Shown here: one piece after another, positions 13,562 to 23,848 of the stretch
Position numbering within the stretch: the first letter of the stretch is position 1
Layout: each line of letters begins with the position of its first letter
Assembly: GCA_902763615.1 (NCBI GenBank)
Contig: CACWSX010000026.1
Location: forward strand, 1 to 50,383
Reading direction: 5' to 3'
DNA from: an uncultured Prevotellaceae bacterium
GTDB taxonomy: Bacteria > Bacteroidota > Bacteroidia > Bacteroidales > Bacteroidaceae
DNA: 50,383 nucleotides
Notes under the pieces: generated by a model
Seen by the model: the letters and a program-made list of their open reading frames with translations, nothing else
Told to the model about the DNA's origin: nothing
The model's database searches: none
Translations under genes and position numbers: made by a program

Positions 13562-14356
13562 TTATAGCAGCTGATCGCTTTCGATATCCTTGAAATACTT
13601 GTAGGTGCTGACCTTGAGCTCGTCGGCAGCATCCTCGTCGCTGACGATGATACCATGCTCATGCATCTGCAGGGCGCTGATGGTCCACATGTGGTTGACG
13701 GCTCCCTCGATGGCAGCCTGCAGGGCGCGGGCCTTGGCGTGGCCGTTGACGAGGATCATTACCTCGCGGGCAGCCATGACGGTACCTACACCAACGGTCA
13801 GGGCATGGGCGGGCACGTTCTCAGGATTGCCACCAAAGAAACGGCTGTTGGCAATACGGGTGTCGGTGGTGAGCGTCTTCATACGGGTCTTTGAACTCAG
13901 CGAAGAACCAGGCTCATTGAAGGCAATATGACCATCGGGGCCGATACCACCGATAAACAGGTCGATACCGCCTGCTTCCTGGATCATTTCCTCGTAATGG
14001 GCACACTCGGCCACGAGGTCGGGCGCATTGCCATTGAGGATGTGAATATTCTCCTTCGGACAGTCGATGTGGTCGAAAAGGTTACGGGCCATAAAGGCAT
14101 GATAGCTCTCGGGATGGGTCTCGGGCAGACCGACGTATTCGTCCATATTGAAAGTCAGCACGTTCTTGAAGGATACGCGTCCTTCGCGGCAGGCTGCTAC
14201 CAAGGCATTGTACATGCCTACGGGTGATGAACCGGTTGGCAAACCGAGGACGAACTTGTGATCCGGAGTCGGTTTGAACTCGTTGATACGCTTGATGACA
14301 TGCTCAGCAGCCCACTGAGACAACTTCTGGTAGTCTGATTGAATAATTACTCTCAT
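13562..14356 (-). CDS. nagB: Glucosamine-6-phosphate deaminase
   Basis: 264 aa, the usual length of NagB. It converts glucosamine 6-phosphate to fructose 6-phosphate and ammonia, the last step of amino-sugar catabolism. Visible family motifs are [16 protein letters not shown] (phosphate binding), [12 protein letters not shown] (catalytic Asp at about residue 71), [19 protein letters not shown] (catalytic His at about 142) and [21 protein letters not shown]. It is monocistronic: a TATTTTTG promoter element lies about 42 bp upstream, and a palindromic element sits just beyond its stop. It is divergent from hflX, sharing a 160-bp intergenic region. GC content is clearly higher than in the accessory genes to the left, marking the start of the core region. 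Confidence 0.95.
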   Translation of the reverse strand: MRVIIQSDYQKLSQWAAEHVIKRINEFKPTPDHKFVLGLPTGSSPVGMYNALVAACREGRVSFKNVLTFNMDEYVGLPETHPESYHAFMARNLFDHIDCPKENIHILNGNAPDLVAECAHYEEMIQEAGGIDLFIGGIGPDGHIAFNEPGSSLSSKTRMKTLTTDTRIANSRFFGGNPENVPAHALTVGVGTVMAAREVMILVNGHAKARALQAAIEGAVNHMWTISALQMHEHGIIVSDEDAADELKVSTYKYFKDIESDQLL

Positions 14357-14397
14357 AATTGTTTGTTTTTTTGTTTTTGGTTCGTAAAAATCTGCTG

Positions 14398-14405
14398 CAA
14401 AAATA
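14398..14405 (-). promoter_or_regulatory. -7 element of nagB
   Basis: TATTTTTG followed by CAG on the minus strand, 42 bp upstream of the start codon. Only a TTTT is found near the -33 position. Confidence 0.55.
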
Positions 14406-14501
14406 CAAAATATTTTAGGAGTTAAAAGAGAGAAAGGAGTTAAAAGGAGTTAAAGGACAAAAAAATTGGAACATAAGCACATTAGAGCATAAAAAAATAA
14501 C

Positions 14502-14509
14502 TAACTTTG
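14502..14509 (+). promoter_or_regulatory. -7 element of hflX with almost no leader
   Basis: TAACTTTG lies 8 bp before ATG 14518. With initiation about 6-8 bases downstream, the hflX mRNA would be leaderless or nearly so, unless another promoter further up is used. Confidence 0.5.
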
Positions 14510-14517
14510 TAGCCAAT

Positions 14518-15864
14518 ATGAAGGAATTTGTAATATCTGAGGCAAAGGCTGAGACCGCGGTGCTGGTAGGACTCATCACCAAGGATCAGGACGAAGCCAA
14601 GACTAAAGAATATCTCGACGAGCTGGAGTTTCTGGCTGATACGGCAGGCGCTGTCACCGTGAAGCGGTTTACCCAGAAAGTGGGTGGGCCGAGTCAGACA
14701 ACGTATGTAGGCAGTGGCAAACTGTTGGAAATCAAGGCGTATATCAAACAATGTCAGGATGCTTATGACGACTGGGTGGACGCTCAGGATGCCTCATTGT
14801 GGGCAGAGGGCTTGTTGGATGAGACCAATGCCCCGCAACCTGTGGGTATGGTGATCTTCGACGATGAGTTGAGCGCCAAGCAGATGCGGAACATTGAGAA
14901 GGAACTGCAGGTGAAGATCCTCGACCGCACGTCGTTGATACTGGACATCTTCGCCATGCGCGCTCAGACCGCTGAGGCCAAGGCCCAGGTGGAGCTGGCG
15001 CAGCATCGCTATATGTTGCCCCGTCTGCAGCGCCTGTGGACGCACCTGGAACGACAGGGTGGCGGCTCAGGCTCTGGCGGTGGAAAAGGCTCCGTGGGAT
15101 TGCGTGGTCCTGGTGAGACGCAGCTGGAGATGGACCGTCGTATTATCCTCCAGCGTATCACGCTGTTGAAACAGCGTCTGGCAGAGATTGACAAGCAGAA
15201 GACAACTCAGAGAAAGAACCGTGGTCGTTTGATCCGTGTGGCCTTGGTAGGTTATACCAATGTGGGTAAGAGCACGATGATGAATCTGTTGGCCAAGAGT
15301 GAGGTGTTTGCAGAGAATAAGCTCTTTGCCACCCTCGACACGACGGTGCGGAAGATGACCATCGACAACCTGCCCTTCCTCTTGGCAGATACCGTAGGTT
15401 TTATCCGCAAGTTGCCCTCCGATCTGGTGGAGTCGTTCAAGTCGACCCTCGACGAGGTGAGAGAGGCCGATCTGCTGGTACACGTGGTGGACATCTCGCA
15501 TCCCGACTTTGAGGAGCAGATCCGCGTGGTGGAGGAAACCCTGAAGGAGTTGGGCTGCGCCGACAAACCTGCCATGCTGGTGTTTAACAAGATTGATGCC
15601 TATACGTGGGTAGAGAAGGAGGCCGACGACCTGACGCCTATGACGAAGGAGAACTATACACTCGACGATCTGAAGAAGACGTGGATGGGTAAGATGCAGA
15701 GTCAGGGGGCAGGAGACGGGAGTCAGTATCTGGAGTGCTTGTTTATTTCGGCGCGAGAGAAAGAAAACATTGACGAGCTTCGTGACATCCTCTACAAGCG
15801 GGTGCGCGAACTGCACGTCCAGAAATATCCCTATAACGATTTTTTATACAAAGACTATGAGTGA
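14518..15864 (+). CDS. hflX: GTPase HflX
   Basis: 448 aa. HflX is a ribosome-associated GTPase that splits stalled 70S ribosomes under stress. The N-terminal HflX domain includes GGPSQTTYVGSGKLLEI. A coiled linker and the Gly-rich GGGSGSGGGKGSVGLRGPGE (glycine-rich loop typical of HflX) follow. The G domain carries Walker A GYTNVGKST (from residue 245), the G2/switch region ATLDTTVRKM, DTVGFI for G3, FNKID for G4 and ISA for G5. It overlaps the next gene by 8 bases, so the two are probably translated together; downstream genes to 25350 follow with short gaps and may form one long operon. Confidence 0.95.
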   Translation: MKEFVISEAKAETAVLVGLITKDQDEAKTKEYLDELEFLADTAGAVTVKRFTQKVGGPSQTTYVGSGKLLEIKAYIKQCQDAYDDWVDAQDASLWAEGLLDETNAPQPVGMVIFDDELSAKQMRNIEKELQVKILDRTSLILDIFAMRAQTAEAKAQVELAQHRYMLPRLQRLWTHLERQGGGSGSGGGKGSVGLRGPGETQLEMDRRIILQRITLLKQRLAEIDKQKTTQRKNRGRLIRVALVGYTNVGKSTMMNLLAKSEVFAENKLFATLDTTVRKMTIDNLPFLLADTVGFIRKLPSDLVESFKSTLDEVREADLLVHVVDISHPDFEEQIRVVEETLKELGCADKPAMLVFNKIDAYTWVEKEADDLTPMTKENYTLDDLKKTWMGKMQSQGAGDGSQYLECLFISAREKENIDELRDILYKRVRELHVQKYPYNDFLYKDYE

Positions 15865-17710
15865 TTACAGGAACTTAACACAGACTGAAATTGAGGTTTT
15901 GGAGAACAACGTCTGCTGGGCTGAGGACTGGCAGCGGGTGATGGTGGCAGATGGTTTCAAACCTTATAATTTCCATCGTGTCATCTTCTATGGCGATATC
16001 CGCTTGGGATCGTTCGACAAGATGGTCGAGGTGACCAAGGGCTTCGTGAAGCATTCCGGCATCAACGATGCCACGCTGAGGAATGTCACCGTGGGCAATG
16101 ACTGTCTGATTGAGAAGGTGGGCAATTATATCAACAACTATACTATCGGCAACGACTGTTATATCTCGAATATCTGCACGCTGGAGACGACCGACGATGC
16201 GACCTATGGCGAGGGATCGGTCATCTCCGTGCTCAACGAGATGGGCGATGGCAACGTGACAATCTTCCGTGAGCTGAACAGCCAATTGGCTGCCCTCATG
16301 GTGAAATATAATACCGACAAGCAATTGAAGCACACCATGCAACAGATGATTGAAGACGAGCTGCGGGTGTCGCGTCCTGATCGCGGCTATATCGGTAATA
16401 ATGTGAAGATTATCAATGCCAAGGATATCACTAACACCATCATCAAGGGTGATTGTGAAATCAGCGGTGCTGCCCGTCTCTCGGAGTGTACCGTGATGAG
16501 TTCGATGGATGCCCCGGTGTTTATCGGTACGGGTGTGATCTGCGAGAACTCGATTATCTGTGACGGTTGCTCGATCAACAACTCGGTGAAGATGCAGGAT
16601 TGTTTTGTGGGTGAGGCCTGTCAGATTACCAATGGTTTTACGGCTGAGGCCAGTCTGTTCTTCGCCAATTCGTTTATGGCCAATGGCGAGGCCTGTGCTG
16701 CATTTTGCGGCCCCTTCAGTGCTTCGCACCATAAGAGTTCGTTGCTGATTGGCGGTGAGTTCTCGTTCTATAATGCAGGTTCTAACACCAACTTCTCGAA
16801 CCATGCCTATAAGATGGGCCCGATGCACTGGGGAACACTCGAGCGTGGTACGAAGACGGCCTCAGGTGCTTATGTCCTGATGCCTGCCACGATTGGTGCC
16901 TTCAGCGTGTGTTTCGGTAAGCTGATGCACCATCCTGATACGCGCAACCTGCCTTTCTCCTATTTGATTGCCTATGGCGATGAGATGGTATTGGTGCCTG
17001 GCCGGAACATCACGACAGTAGGACTGTATCGTGATATCAAGAAATGGCCGAAGCGTGACAAGCGTTCGCGTCAGTCGCGTAAGAGTATCATCAATTTCGA
17101 CTGGCTGTCGCCTTTCACGGTGGGTGAGATCATCGAGGGTATCCAGATTCTGAAGGATCTGCGTCATGCCTCGGGTGACAATGTGTCGAACTATAATTTC
17201 CATGAATATGTGATAGCCTGCTCATCATTGAAGAAGGGCTTGAAATACTACGATATCGCCCTGCGTATCTATATGGGTGCTGTGCTGAAGCGTGCCCAGA
17301 AGGAAGGGTATATCGGCAAGCCTGTGAGCAGTGTGGGTAAGGGCAAATGGGTGGATCTGAGTGGTCTGCTTTTGCCTGCGAGTGAGGAGCAGCGGCTGAT
17401 CAACGATATCAAGAGTGGTGCCCTCGACAATATCCAGCAGGTGCTCGACCGCTTTACGGAGATCAACAATAACTATAGTGACTATCGTTGGGCCTGGAGC
17501 TATCAGATGATTCTCGACTACTACAAGCTCGAGGCGCTTGATGCAGCAGCCTGTGAGCGCATCCATGAGGACTATGTGAAGGCCCGTCGTGCTTGGATTG
17601 CAGAGATCCGTAAGGATGCTGAGAAGGAATTTTCCATGGGTGATGTGGAGCGCGAAGTGTTTGACGACTTCCTCGAGAAACTTGATCATGAAATTGATTA
17701 CGAAAATTAG
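15857..17710 (+). CDS. DUF4954-type left-handed beta-helix protein, 617 aa
   Basis: ATG 15857 (MSDYRNLTQTEIEVLENN) overlaps the hflX stop region; the frame is open further upstream but only inside hflX. The N-terminal two thirds show hexapeptide-like repeats of left-handed beta helices (VTVGNDCLIEKVGNYINNYTIGNDCYI, then IIKGDCEISGAARLSECTV and VFIGTGVICENSIICDGCSI), as in acyl- and nucleotidyltransferases. A C-terminal helical part runs from about residue 410. It matches the DUF4954 family of Bacteroidetes as I know it. The enzymatic role is not settled; a sugar-nucleotide or acyl-transfer function is suggested by the fold only. It lies 7 bp upstream of the M16 gene. Confidence 0.85.
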   Translation: MSDYRNLTQTEIEVLENNVCWAEDWQRVMVADGFKPYNFHRVIFYGDIRLGSFDKMVEVTKGFVKHSGINDATLRNVTVGNDCLIEKVGNYINNYTIGNDCYISNICTLETTDDATYGEGSVISVLNEMGDGNVTIFRELNSQLAALMVKYNTDKQLKHTMQQMIEDELRVSRPDRGYIGNNVKIINAKDITNTIIKGDCEISGAARLSECTVMSSMDAPVFIGTGVICENSIICDGCSINNSVKMQDCFVGEACQITNGFTAEASLFFANSFMANGEACAAFCGPFSASHHKSSLLIGGEFSFYNAGSNTNFSNHAYKMGPMHWGTLERGTKTASGAYVLMPATIGAFSVCFGKLMHHPDTRNLPFSYLIAYGDEMVLVPGRNITTVGLYRDIKKWPKRDKRSRQSRKSIINFDWLSPFTVGEIIEGIQILKDLRHASGDNVSNYNFHEYVIACSSLKKGLKYYDIALRIYMGAVLKRAQKEGYIGKPVSSVGKGKWVDLSGLLLPASEEQRLINDIKSGALDNIQQVLDRFTEINNNYSDYRWAWSYQMILDYYKLEALDAAACERIHEDYVKARRAWIAEIRKDAEKEFSMGDVEREVFDDFLEKLDHEIDYEN

Positions 17711-17717
17711 TTTATAG

Positions 17718-20615
17718 ATGAAAACAAAGGTTTTACTGGCTATTGGCGCCTTGCTGGTGCTCGGAGTGAGTTCGTGCAGCAAGTACAAGTATGAGACTGT
17801 AAAGGGAGATCTGGCGCAGACGCGGATCTATACCCTGGAGAATGGACTGAAAGTCTATTTGAGTGTGAACAAGGAAGAGCCGCGTATCCAGACATACATC
17901 GCTGTGCGTACGGGTTCGAAGAACGATCCTGCGGAGACAACAGGATTGGCGCACTATCTGGAGCACCTGATGTTTAAGGGAACCAAGCAGTTTGGTACAA
18001 ATGATCCTGAGGCTGAGGCTCCGCTGCTGGATGAGATAGAGAAGCGTTATGAGACCTATCGCAAGTTGACGGATCCCGAGGCCCGTAAGCAGGCTTACCA
18101 TGAGATCGACTCTGTGAGTCAATTGGCTGCCAAGTATAACATTCCCAACGAATACGACAAGCTGATGGCTGCCATCGGTGCAGAGGGTTCAAACGCCTAT
18201 ACTTCTAACGATGTAACCTGTTATACAGAGAATATCCCTGCCAACGAGGTTGAGAACTGGGCTAAGATTCAGAGCGACCGCTTTATGAATATGGTGATTC
18301 GTGGTTTCCACACCGAGCTCGAGGCTGTGTATGAGGAGTATAACATCGGACTGACGAGTGATATGCGAAAACTGTACTACACAATCAGTGCCATGTTGTG
18401 GCCCAACCATCCCTATGGCACACAGACCACCATCGGTACGCAGGAGCATCTGAAGAACCCCTCGATCACCAATATCAAGAATTATTTCAAGAAATGGTAT
18501 GTACCCAACAATGTGGCCATCTGTATGAGTGGCGACCTGGATCCGGACAAGACCATTGAGATTATCAATCAGTACTTTGGCGAGTGGAAACCAGGCGATG
18601 ATGTGAGTCAGCCTGAGTTCGGACCGCTGACGGAACTCTCGCAGCCCAAGGATTCTACAGTGATTGGCCAGGAGGCAGAGCAGGTGTGGGTAGGTTGGCG
18701 CGCACTGCAGGCCAACACCTTGCAGGCTGATACGTTGTCGCTGATGGAAGATGTGCTGAGCAATGGCAAGGCGGGACTCTTCGACCTGGATCTGAACCAG
18801 ACGATGAAGGTGCAGCGTGCGAATGCCACTACAGAGCTGATGCACGACCATGGTGCCTTTATCCTGATGGGTACGCCGAAGGAAGGACAGACGCTGGAAG
18901 AGGTGAGAAGTCTGATGCTGGCCGAGATCGACAAACTGAAGAAGGGCGACTTCCCTGACAATCTCCTGCCAAGTATTATCAACAACAAGAAGCGTAATCA
19001 CTATGAGTTGCTGGAGCACAATGATGGTAGGGCCGATATGTTTGTCGATGCCTTTATCAACGAGATTGACTGGCAGCAGGAGGTGGGCCGTATCGACCGT
19101 ATTTCGAAGATTACCAAGCAGGAGCTGGTGGAATTTGTCAACCGGTTCTTCACTGAAGGGTATGTCACGGTGTTTAAGAAGCAGGGTGTCGACCCCAATC
19201 AGAAGAAAATCGATAAGCCTGCCATCACCCCGATTCAGGCTAATCGTGACCAGATGAGCGACTTCGTGAAGCAGATTCAGGAGTCGGAGGTGGAGCCCAT
19301 CCAGCCGAAGTTTGTGGACTATCAGAAGGATCTGACCATTGGAAAGACGGGCTACGACCAGCCGCTCTACTATGTTAAGAACAATACCAACGGACTGTTC
19401 GAACTGGTGTTTAAGTATGACTTCGGACAGAGTGCGGATTGCCGTTATGATGTGGTTTCCGACTATTTCCGCTATCTGGGTACTGACAAGCTCTCAGCAG
19501 CCGATTTGCGCCAGAAGTTCTATGAACTGGCCTGCGACTGCTATGTAAATGTGGGCGCTGAGAATATCTATATCAATCTCTCAGGTCTCAGCGAGAACAT
19601 GGAGCCGGCACTGGCCCTGATGCAGGATGTGCTGCAGAATGTCAAGGTGGATAAGGATGCCTACAACGAGATGGTGGGTGTGACCCTGAAGCGCAGAAAC
19701 GATGTCAAGAAGGATCAGCGCAATTTCTTCGAATTCCTGTACAGATACGCCACTCAGGGTGAGCACAATGCCTATCGCGACATGGTATCGGAGCAGGCCC
19801 TGAAGGATACCGATCCGCAGGTGTTCGTCGATTTGTTGAAGAGCCTGGGCCAGTATCAGCACTCTGTGCTCTATTATGGTCCTCAGGATGAGGCAAAGGT
19901 TTCGGCATCCGTCAATAAGCTGTTTGGAAAAGATCTGAAACCGGTGCCGGAAAACAAACCTTATCTGGATCAGTTGGCTAACGAGAACGAAATCTGGATT
20001 GCACCTTACGAGGCCAAGAACATCTATATGCGTATGTATCATAATGAAGGCTGCGACTGGAATCCTGACGGGTCAGCCGTACGCGCCCTCTTTAATGAGT
20101 ACTTTGGCGGTGGCATGAATGGCATCGTCTTCCAGGAGATGCGCGAGACGCGTGGTCTGGCTTATAATGCCTATGCCCGATACAACCGTCCGACGGTGAA
20201 GGGGCGAAAGGAGTCGTTTATGACGCATATCATCACCCAGAATGATAAGATGATGGACTGCGTGAACCACTTCAACGAGATTATGAACCAGATGCCTGCC
20301 AGTGAGAATGCCTTCCAGATTGCGAAGGATGCGCTGACCAAGCAGTTGGCTAGTTTGCGTACTACGAAGATGGGCATCATCTGGAGTTATCTCGACGCCG
20401 AGAAACTGGGTATCGACTACGACCTGAATGCCAAGATTTACGAGCAACTGCCAGAGGTCACCTTGCAGAATATTGTTGATTTCGCTAAGCAGCAGATTGC
20501 TGATAAGCCCTATCGTTACATCATTCTGGGTGATGAGAAGGAGCTCGACATGAAGTCGCTGGAGAAGATCGGTCCTATTCGCAGATTAACTGTAAAGGAT
20601 GTTTTCGGGTATTAA
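17718..20615 (+). CDS. M16 family zinc metallopeptidase lipoprotein, 965 aa
   Basis: The N-terminus MKTKVLLAIGALLVLGVSSC is a lipoprotein signal with Cys20, so the protein is probably membrane anchored outside the cytoplasm. The catalytic inverted motif is HYLEH (residues 79-83) within the usual GLAHYLEHLMFKGT, with the third zinc ligand in TELEAVYEEYN. Two M16 catalytic-type halves are fused: the first active, the second (from about residue 520, containing ETRGLAYNAYARY) without HXXEH, as is common. A 60-residue insertion (ALLDEIEKRYETYRK region) after the active site fits the pitrilysin-like subfamily of Bacteroidetes. It degrades peptides; the substrate is unknown. It lies in the hflX run, 23 bp before fumarase. 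Confidence 0.9.
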   Translation: MKTKVLLAIGALLVLGVSSCSKYKYETVKGDLAQTRIYTLENGLKVYLSVNKEEPRIQTYIAVRTGSKNDPAETTGLAHYLEHLMFKGTKQFGTNDPEAEAPLLDEIEKRYETYRKLTDPEARKQAYHEIDSVSQLAAKYNIPNEYDKLMAAIGAEGSNAYTSNDVTCYTENIPANEVENWAKIQSDRFMNMVIRGFHTELEAVYEEYNIGLTSDMRKLYYTISAMLWPNHPYGTQTTIGTQEHLKNPSITNIKNYFKKWYVPNNVAICMSGDLDPDKTIEIINQYFGEWKPGDDVSQPEFGPLTELSQPKDSTVIGQEAEQVWVGWRALQANTLQADTLSLMEDVLSNGKAGLFDLDLNQTMKVQRANATTELMHDHGAFILMGTPKEGQTLEEVRSLMLAEIDKLKKGDFPDNLLPSIINNKKRNHYELLEHNDGRADMFVDAFINEIDWQQEVGRIDRISKITKQELVEFVNRFFTEGYVTVFKKQGVDPNQKKIDKPAITPIQANRDQMSDFVKQIQESEVEPIQPKFVDYQKDLTIGKTGYDQPLYYVKNNTNGLFELVFKYDFGQSADCRYDVVSDYFRYLGTDKLSAADLRQKFYELACDCYVNVGAENIYINLSGLSENMEPALALMQDVLQNVKVDKDAYNEMVGVTLKRRNDVKKDQRNFFEFLYRYATQGEHNAYRDMVSEQALKDTDPQVFVDLLKSLGQYQHSVLYYGPQDEAKVSASVNKLFGKDLKPVPENKPYLDQLANENEIWIAPYEAKNIYMRMYHNEGCDWNPDGSAVRALFNEYFGGGMNGIVFQEMRETRGLAYNAYARYNRPTVKGRKESFMTHIITQNDKMMDCVNHFNEIMNQMPASENAFQIAKDALTKQLASLRTTKMGIIWSYLDAEKLGIDYDLNAKIYEQLPEVTLQNIVDFAKQQIADKPYRYIILGDEKELDMKSLEKIGPIRRLTVKDVFGY

Positions 20616-20638
20616 AGAACAATTAAACAAATATATTT

Positions 20639-22288
20639 ATGGCTAAGACAGTTGAATTTAAGTATGCCCCGATGTTTCAAGTGGGCGAAGACAAAACGGA
20701 GTACCGCTTATTGAGTAAGGAAGGCGTGACGACCGCCGAGTTTGAAGGAAAGACGATTGTAAAGGTGTCGAAAGAGGCACTGACGCTGCTGGCTCAGCAG
20801 GCCTTCCACGATGTGGAATTCATGCTGCGTCGTGAGCATAACCTGCAGGTGGCTCAGATTTTGAACGACCCTGAGGCCTCTGAGAATGATAAGTACGTGG
20901 CTCTGCAGTTCCTGCGTAATGCCGAGGTGGCTGCACGTGGCATCCTGCCGTTCTGTCAGGATACGGGTACGGCGATTATCCATGGTGAGAAAGGTCAGCA
21001 GATATGGACGGGCTTCGAGGATGAAGAGGCACTGAGTCTGGGTGTGTTCAATACCTTTACACAGGACAATCTGCGCTACTCGCAGAATGCCCCGTTGAAC
21101 ATGTACGATGAGGTGAATACGCGTTGCAACCTGCCTGCTCAGATCGATATCGAGGCCACTGAGGGTGCTGAGTATAAGTTCGTGATGGTGGCCAAGGGTG
21201 GTGGCTCGGCCAATAAGACCTACTTCTATCCGATGACCAAGGCTACCATTCAGAACGAGGGTACGCTCATCCCATTCCTGGTAGAGAAGATGAAGAGCCT
21301 CGGTACCGCTGCTTGTCCGCCGTACCACATCGCTTTCGTGATTGGCGGTACGTCAGCTGAGAAGAACCTGCTCACGGTGAAACTCGCTTCTATCAAGTAC
21401 TACGATGGTCTGCCTACGACAGGTGATGAGACTGGTCGTGCCTTCCGTGATGTAGACCTTGAGGAGAAACTCCTGAAGGAGGCCCATAAGATTGGCTTGG
21501 GTGCGCAGTTCGGTGGTAAGTATCTGGCTCACGACATCCGTGTCGTGCGTCTGCCGCGTCATGGTGCCTCTTGTCCGATTGGCATGGGGGTCAGTTGTTC
21601 TGCCGACCGTAATATCAAGGCGAAGATCAATGCCGATGGTATCTGGCTCGAGAAGATGGATTCGAACCCCTCTGAGCTGATTCCTGCGGAGTACGCTAAG
21701 GCTGGTGAGGGCCAGAACACCATCACCATCGACTTGAACGAGGGTATCGATGCTGTTCGCAAGGAACTCTCTAAGTATCCTGTCTCTACCCGCGTCAACC
21801 TGAAGGGTACCATCATTGTGGCCCGTGATATTGCTCACGCCAAGCTGAAGGCCCGTCTGGATGCTGGAGAGGGATTACCCGACTACTTCAAGAAATATCC
21901 TGTGCTCTATGCCGGTCCAGCCAAGACACCGGAGGGTTATCCTTGCGGTTCGATGGGGCCGACAACGGCCAACCGTATGGATCCCTATGTGGACGAGTTC
22001 CAGTCGTTGGGTGCCTCTCTCGTGATGATTGCCAAGGGTAATCGCTCCGATGTGGTGACAGAGGCTTGTAAGAAGTATGGAGGCTTCTATTTGGGTAGTA
22101 TCGGCGGTGTAGCCGCAGTGCTTTCTCAGAGTAGCATCAAGAGCATCGAGTGCGTGGAATATCCCGAACTCGGTATGGAGGCTGTCTGGAAGATCGATGT
22201 GGAAGACTTCCCCGCCTTCATCCTTGTCGATGATAAAGGTAACGACTTCTTCAAGACCTTGAAGCCCTGGTGTCCGAATTCGAAGTGA
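20639..22288 (+). CDS. Class I fumarate hydratase (4Fe-4S)
   Basis: 549 aa, the length of class I iron-sulfur fumarases (FumA/FumB type), which interconvert fumarate and malate in the citric acid cycle or its reductive branch. The N-terminal alpha part contains [19 protein letters not shown], with a cluster Cys. [17 protein letters not shown] and [19 protein letters not shown] carry further cluster and substrate residues. The C-terminal beta part (from about 370) includes [15 protein letters not shown] and [30 protein letters not shown]. Both parts are fused in one chain. It is in the hflX run, 23 bp after M16 and 3 bp before the M6 protease gene. The substrate assignment is solid; the letter (A or B) cannot be given. 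Confidence 0.93.
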   Translation: MAKTVEFKYAPMFQVGEDKTEYRLLSKEGVTTAEFEGKTIVKVSKEALTLLAQQAFHDVEFMLRREHNLQVAQILNDPEASENDKYVALQFLRNAEVAARGILPFCQDTGTAIIHGEKGQQIWTGFEDEEALSLGVFNTFTQDNLRYSQNAPLNMYDEVNTRCNLPAQIDIEATEGAEYKFVMVAKGGGSANKTYFYPMTKATIQNEGTLIPFLVEKMKSLGTAACPPYHIAFVIGGTSAEKNLLTVKLASIKYYDGLPTTGDETGRAFRDVDLEEKLLKEAHKIGLGAQFGGKYLAHDIRVVRLPRHGASCPIGMGVSCSADRNIKAKINADGIWLEKMDSNPSELIPAEYAKAGEGQNTITIDLNEGIDAVRKELSKYPVSTRVNLKGTIIVARDIAHAKLKARLDAGEGLPDYFKKYPVLYAGPAKTPEGYPCGSMGPTTANRMDPYVDEFQSLGASLVMIAKGNRSDVVTEACKKYGGFYLGSIGGVAAVLSQSSIKSIECVEYPELGMEAVWKIDVEDFPAFILVDDKGNDFFKTLKPWCPNSK

Positions 22289-22291
22289 AAA

Positions 22292-23848
22292 GTGAATAAT
22301 CGACGAAGTCGCTTTAACCTCGGTCAAAGAAATAAGAAATGGATAACTGCCATTCTGTTGCTGCTGCTGACCCTCTCGGCGGCAGCACAGGATGTTATGA
22401 TTCAGCGGGGATGTCGTGTCTGTAGGCCAAGACCGGAAGGTAAGGCTTTGCGTCGCGCTCCAGGTGGGCAGCCCAAACAGACCGGTGGTGACTTCTATTA
22501 TGGTGAGTGTCATCAGTTGGTTGTCTTGACGGAATTCAACGACCGTACCTTTAAGGACTCGACTGATGTGGCCGCTACCATGGCGCAATGGGATAAGATA
22601 TTCAATGCCAAGAACCTGACGGAGGCACCCTTTAAAGGTTCTGTACACGACTATTTCTATGCCCAAAGCTATGGTGTCTTCGACCTTACCTTTGACCTGG
22701 TCTATGTCAAGGTGAAAGGCGATGCTGTGAAGTATGCAAGCGATGATTTCGACGAGAACTCGCGTTTCCTTGTGCAGGACATCATGGAAGAACTGCAAAC
22801 CCGCGACATTGACTGGAGCCTTTACGATTGGAACGGCGACGGTTTCGTCAACCAGCTGCTCATCGTCTATGCCGGTCAGGGAATGAACGACTATGACAAG
22901 AAAGAGTACAAGGACAAGGCCATGATTTGGCCCCACCAGTGGTGGATGAGCGAACACTATCAAGATGGCGTGGAGGAACCCTGTTGCGACCCTATACCCG
23001 TCACCTATAATGACAAAGAGTATAAGGTGGATTGCTACTGTGCCTTGGCCGAACTGACCAAAAATAATGATTATGGCTCTTTCGGTACACTCTGTCACGA
23101 GTACACCCACTGTTTCGGATTTCCTGACTTTTATTCTAATCGGTCTTACCTTGGTTCTTGGGAGCTCATGGACAGTGGCAATTATAACGGAGGCGGCTAT
23201 TGCCCTCCAGGTTATTCTGCCCACGAACGCTGGATGATGGGATGGCTCACTCCCTCCGAATTGAAAGAAGCAGCGACCATTACCGACATGCCTGCTCTGA
23301 GTGACAAGCCACAGGCTTACCTCATCCGCAATGATGGTTTCGAAAATGAATACTACATTGTGGAGAATCGTCAGCAAAAAGGATGGGATGCCCATCTTCC
23401 CGGTAATGGCATCATTGTCTTCCATATCGACTACGACCCTGCCCTTTGGGTAAGCATTTATGAGTATGTCAACACTTCTTCCAATCAACACTACCTCATT
23501 TTCCCTGCCAACAACAAATCCTCTACGTTTTCTAGTAATTCCAAGAACTGGGCCTATCCTTATCAGGGCAATAACAGTCTGACGGATACTTCAGAGCCTG
23601 CTGCCCAGTTATGGCGTGCACGTAATGACAGTATCTTCCTGATGTCGAAACCTCTGACAAACATGGTGGTCGACAGCGTTGGTCTGGCGTCGTTTGACTT
23701 TATGAAGGAACCATTGGCGATTCAGACCGTAAAAAGCACTTCTGTTGCGAATGAGCAGTGGTTCGATTTGCAGGGACGCCAGTTACCAGGCCGTCCCCAG
23801 CGCAAAGGAGTTTATATTGTTGAAGGTCGTAAAGTGGTCGTCAAATGA
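22292..23848 (+). CDS. Secreted M6 family metalloprotease, 518 aa
   Basis: Start GTG 22292, since ATGs nearby are out of frame. A basic N-terminus is followed by the signal peptide ITAILLLLLTLSAAAQ. The zinc site is LCHEYTHCFGFPDFYS with His269 and His273, the HExxHxxGxxD motif of immune inhibitor A-like M6 peptidases; WSLYDWNGDGFVNQ is a Ca-binding type loop before it. The C-terminus FDLQGRQLPGRPQRKGVYIV...VVVK looks like a short T9SS-type A sorting tail (pattern DLxGR...GVYIV), which fits the PorQ gene in this window. It overlaps the next gene, a paralogue, by 4 bases. It is probably secreted or surface bound; the substrate is unknown. Confidence 0.88.
   Translation: MNNRRSRFNLGQRNKKWITAILLLLLTLSAAAQDVMIQRGCRVCRPRPEGKALRRAPGGQPKQTGGDFYYGECHQLVVLTEFNDRTFKDSTDVAATMAQWDKIFNAKNLTEAPFKGSVHDYFYAQSYGVFDLTFDLVYVKVKGDAVKYASDDFDENSRFLVQDIMEELQTRDIDWSLYDWNGDGFVNQLLIVYAGQGMNDYDKKEYKDKAMIWPHQWWMSEHYQDGVEEPCCDPIPVTYNDKEYKVDCYCALAELTKNNDYGSFGTLCHEYTHCFGFPDFYSNRSYLGSWELMDSGNYNGGGYCPPGYSAHERWMMGWLTPSELKEAATITDMPALSDKPQAYLIRNDGFENEYYIVENRQQKGWDAHLPGNGIIVFHIDYDPALWVSIYEYVNTSSNQHYLIFPANNKSSTFSSNSKNWAYPYQGNNSLTDTSEPAAQLWRARNDSIFLMSKPLTNMVVDSVGLASFDFMKEPLAIQTVKSTSVANEQWFDLQGRQLPGRPQRKGVYIVEGRKVVVK

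Noticed and set aside
13905-14227. Plus-strand frames opposite nagB
   Set aside because: They are shadows of nagB, which has all catalytic motifs in the other strand.
15067-15816. 249-aa minus-strand frame opposite hflX
   Set aside because: Its translation is His- and Leu-rich, without recognisable motifs, and it lies entirely inside hflX.
21875-23491. 538-aa minus-strand frame opposite fumarase and the M6 gene
   Set aside because: Long but a shadow: it spans two well-supported genes on the other strand and has a Val/Ile/His-rich composition typical of antisense frames in GC-richer genes.
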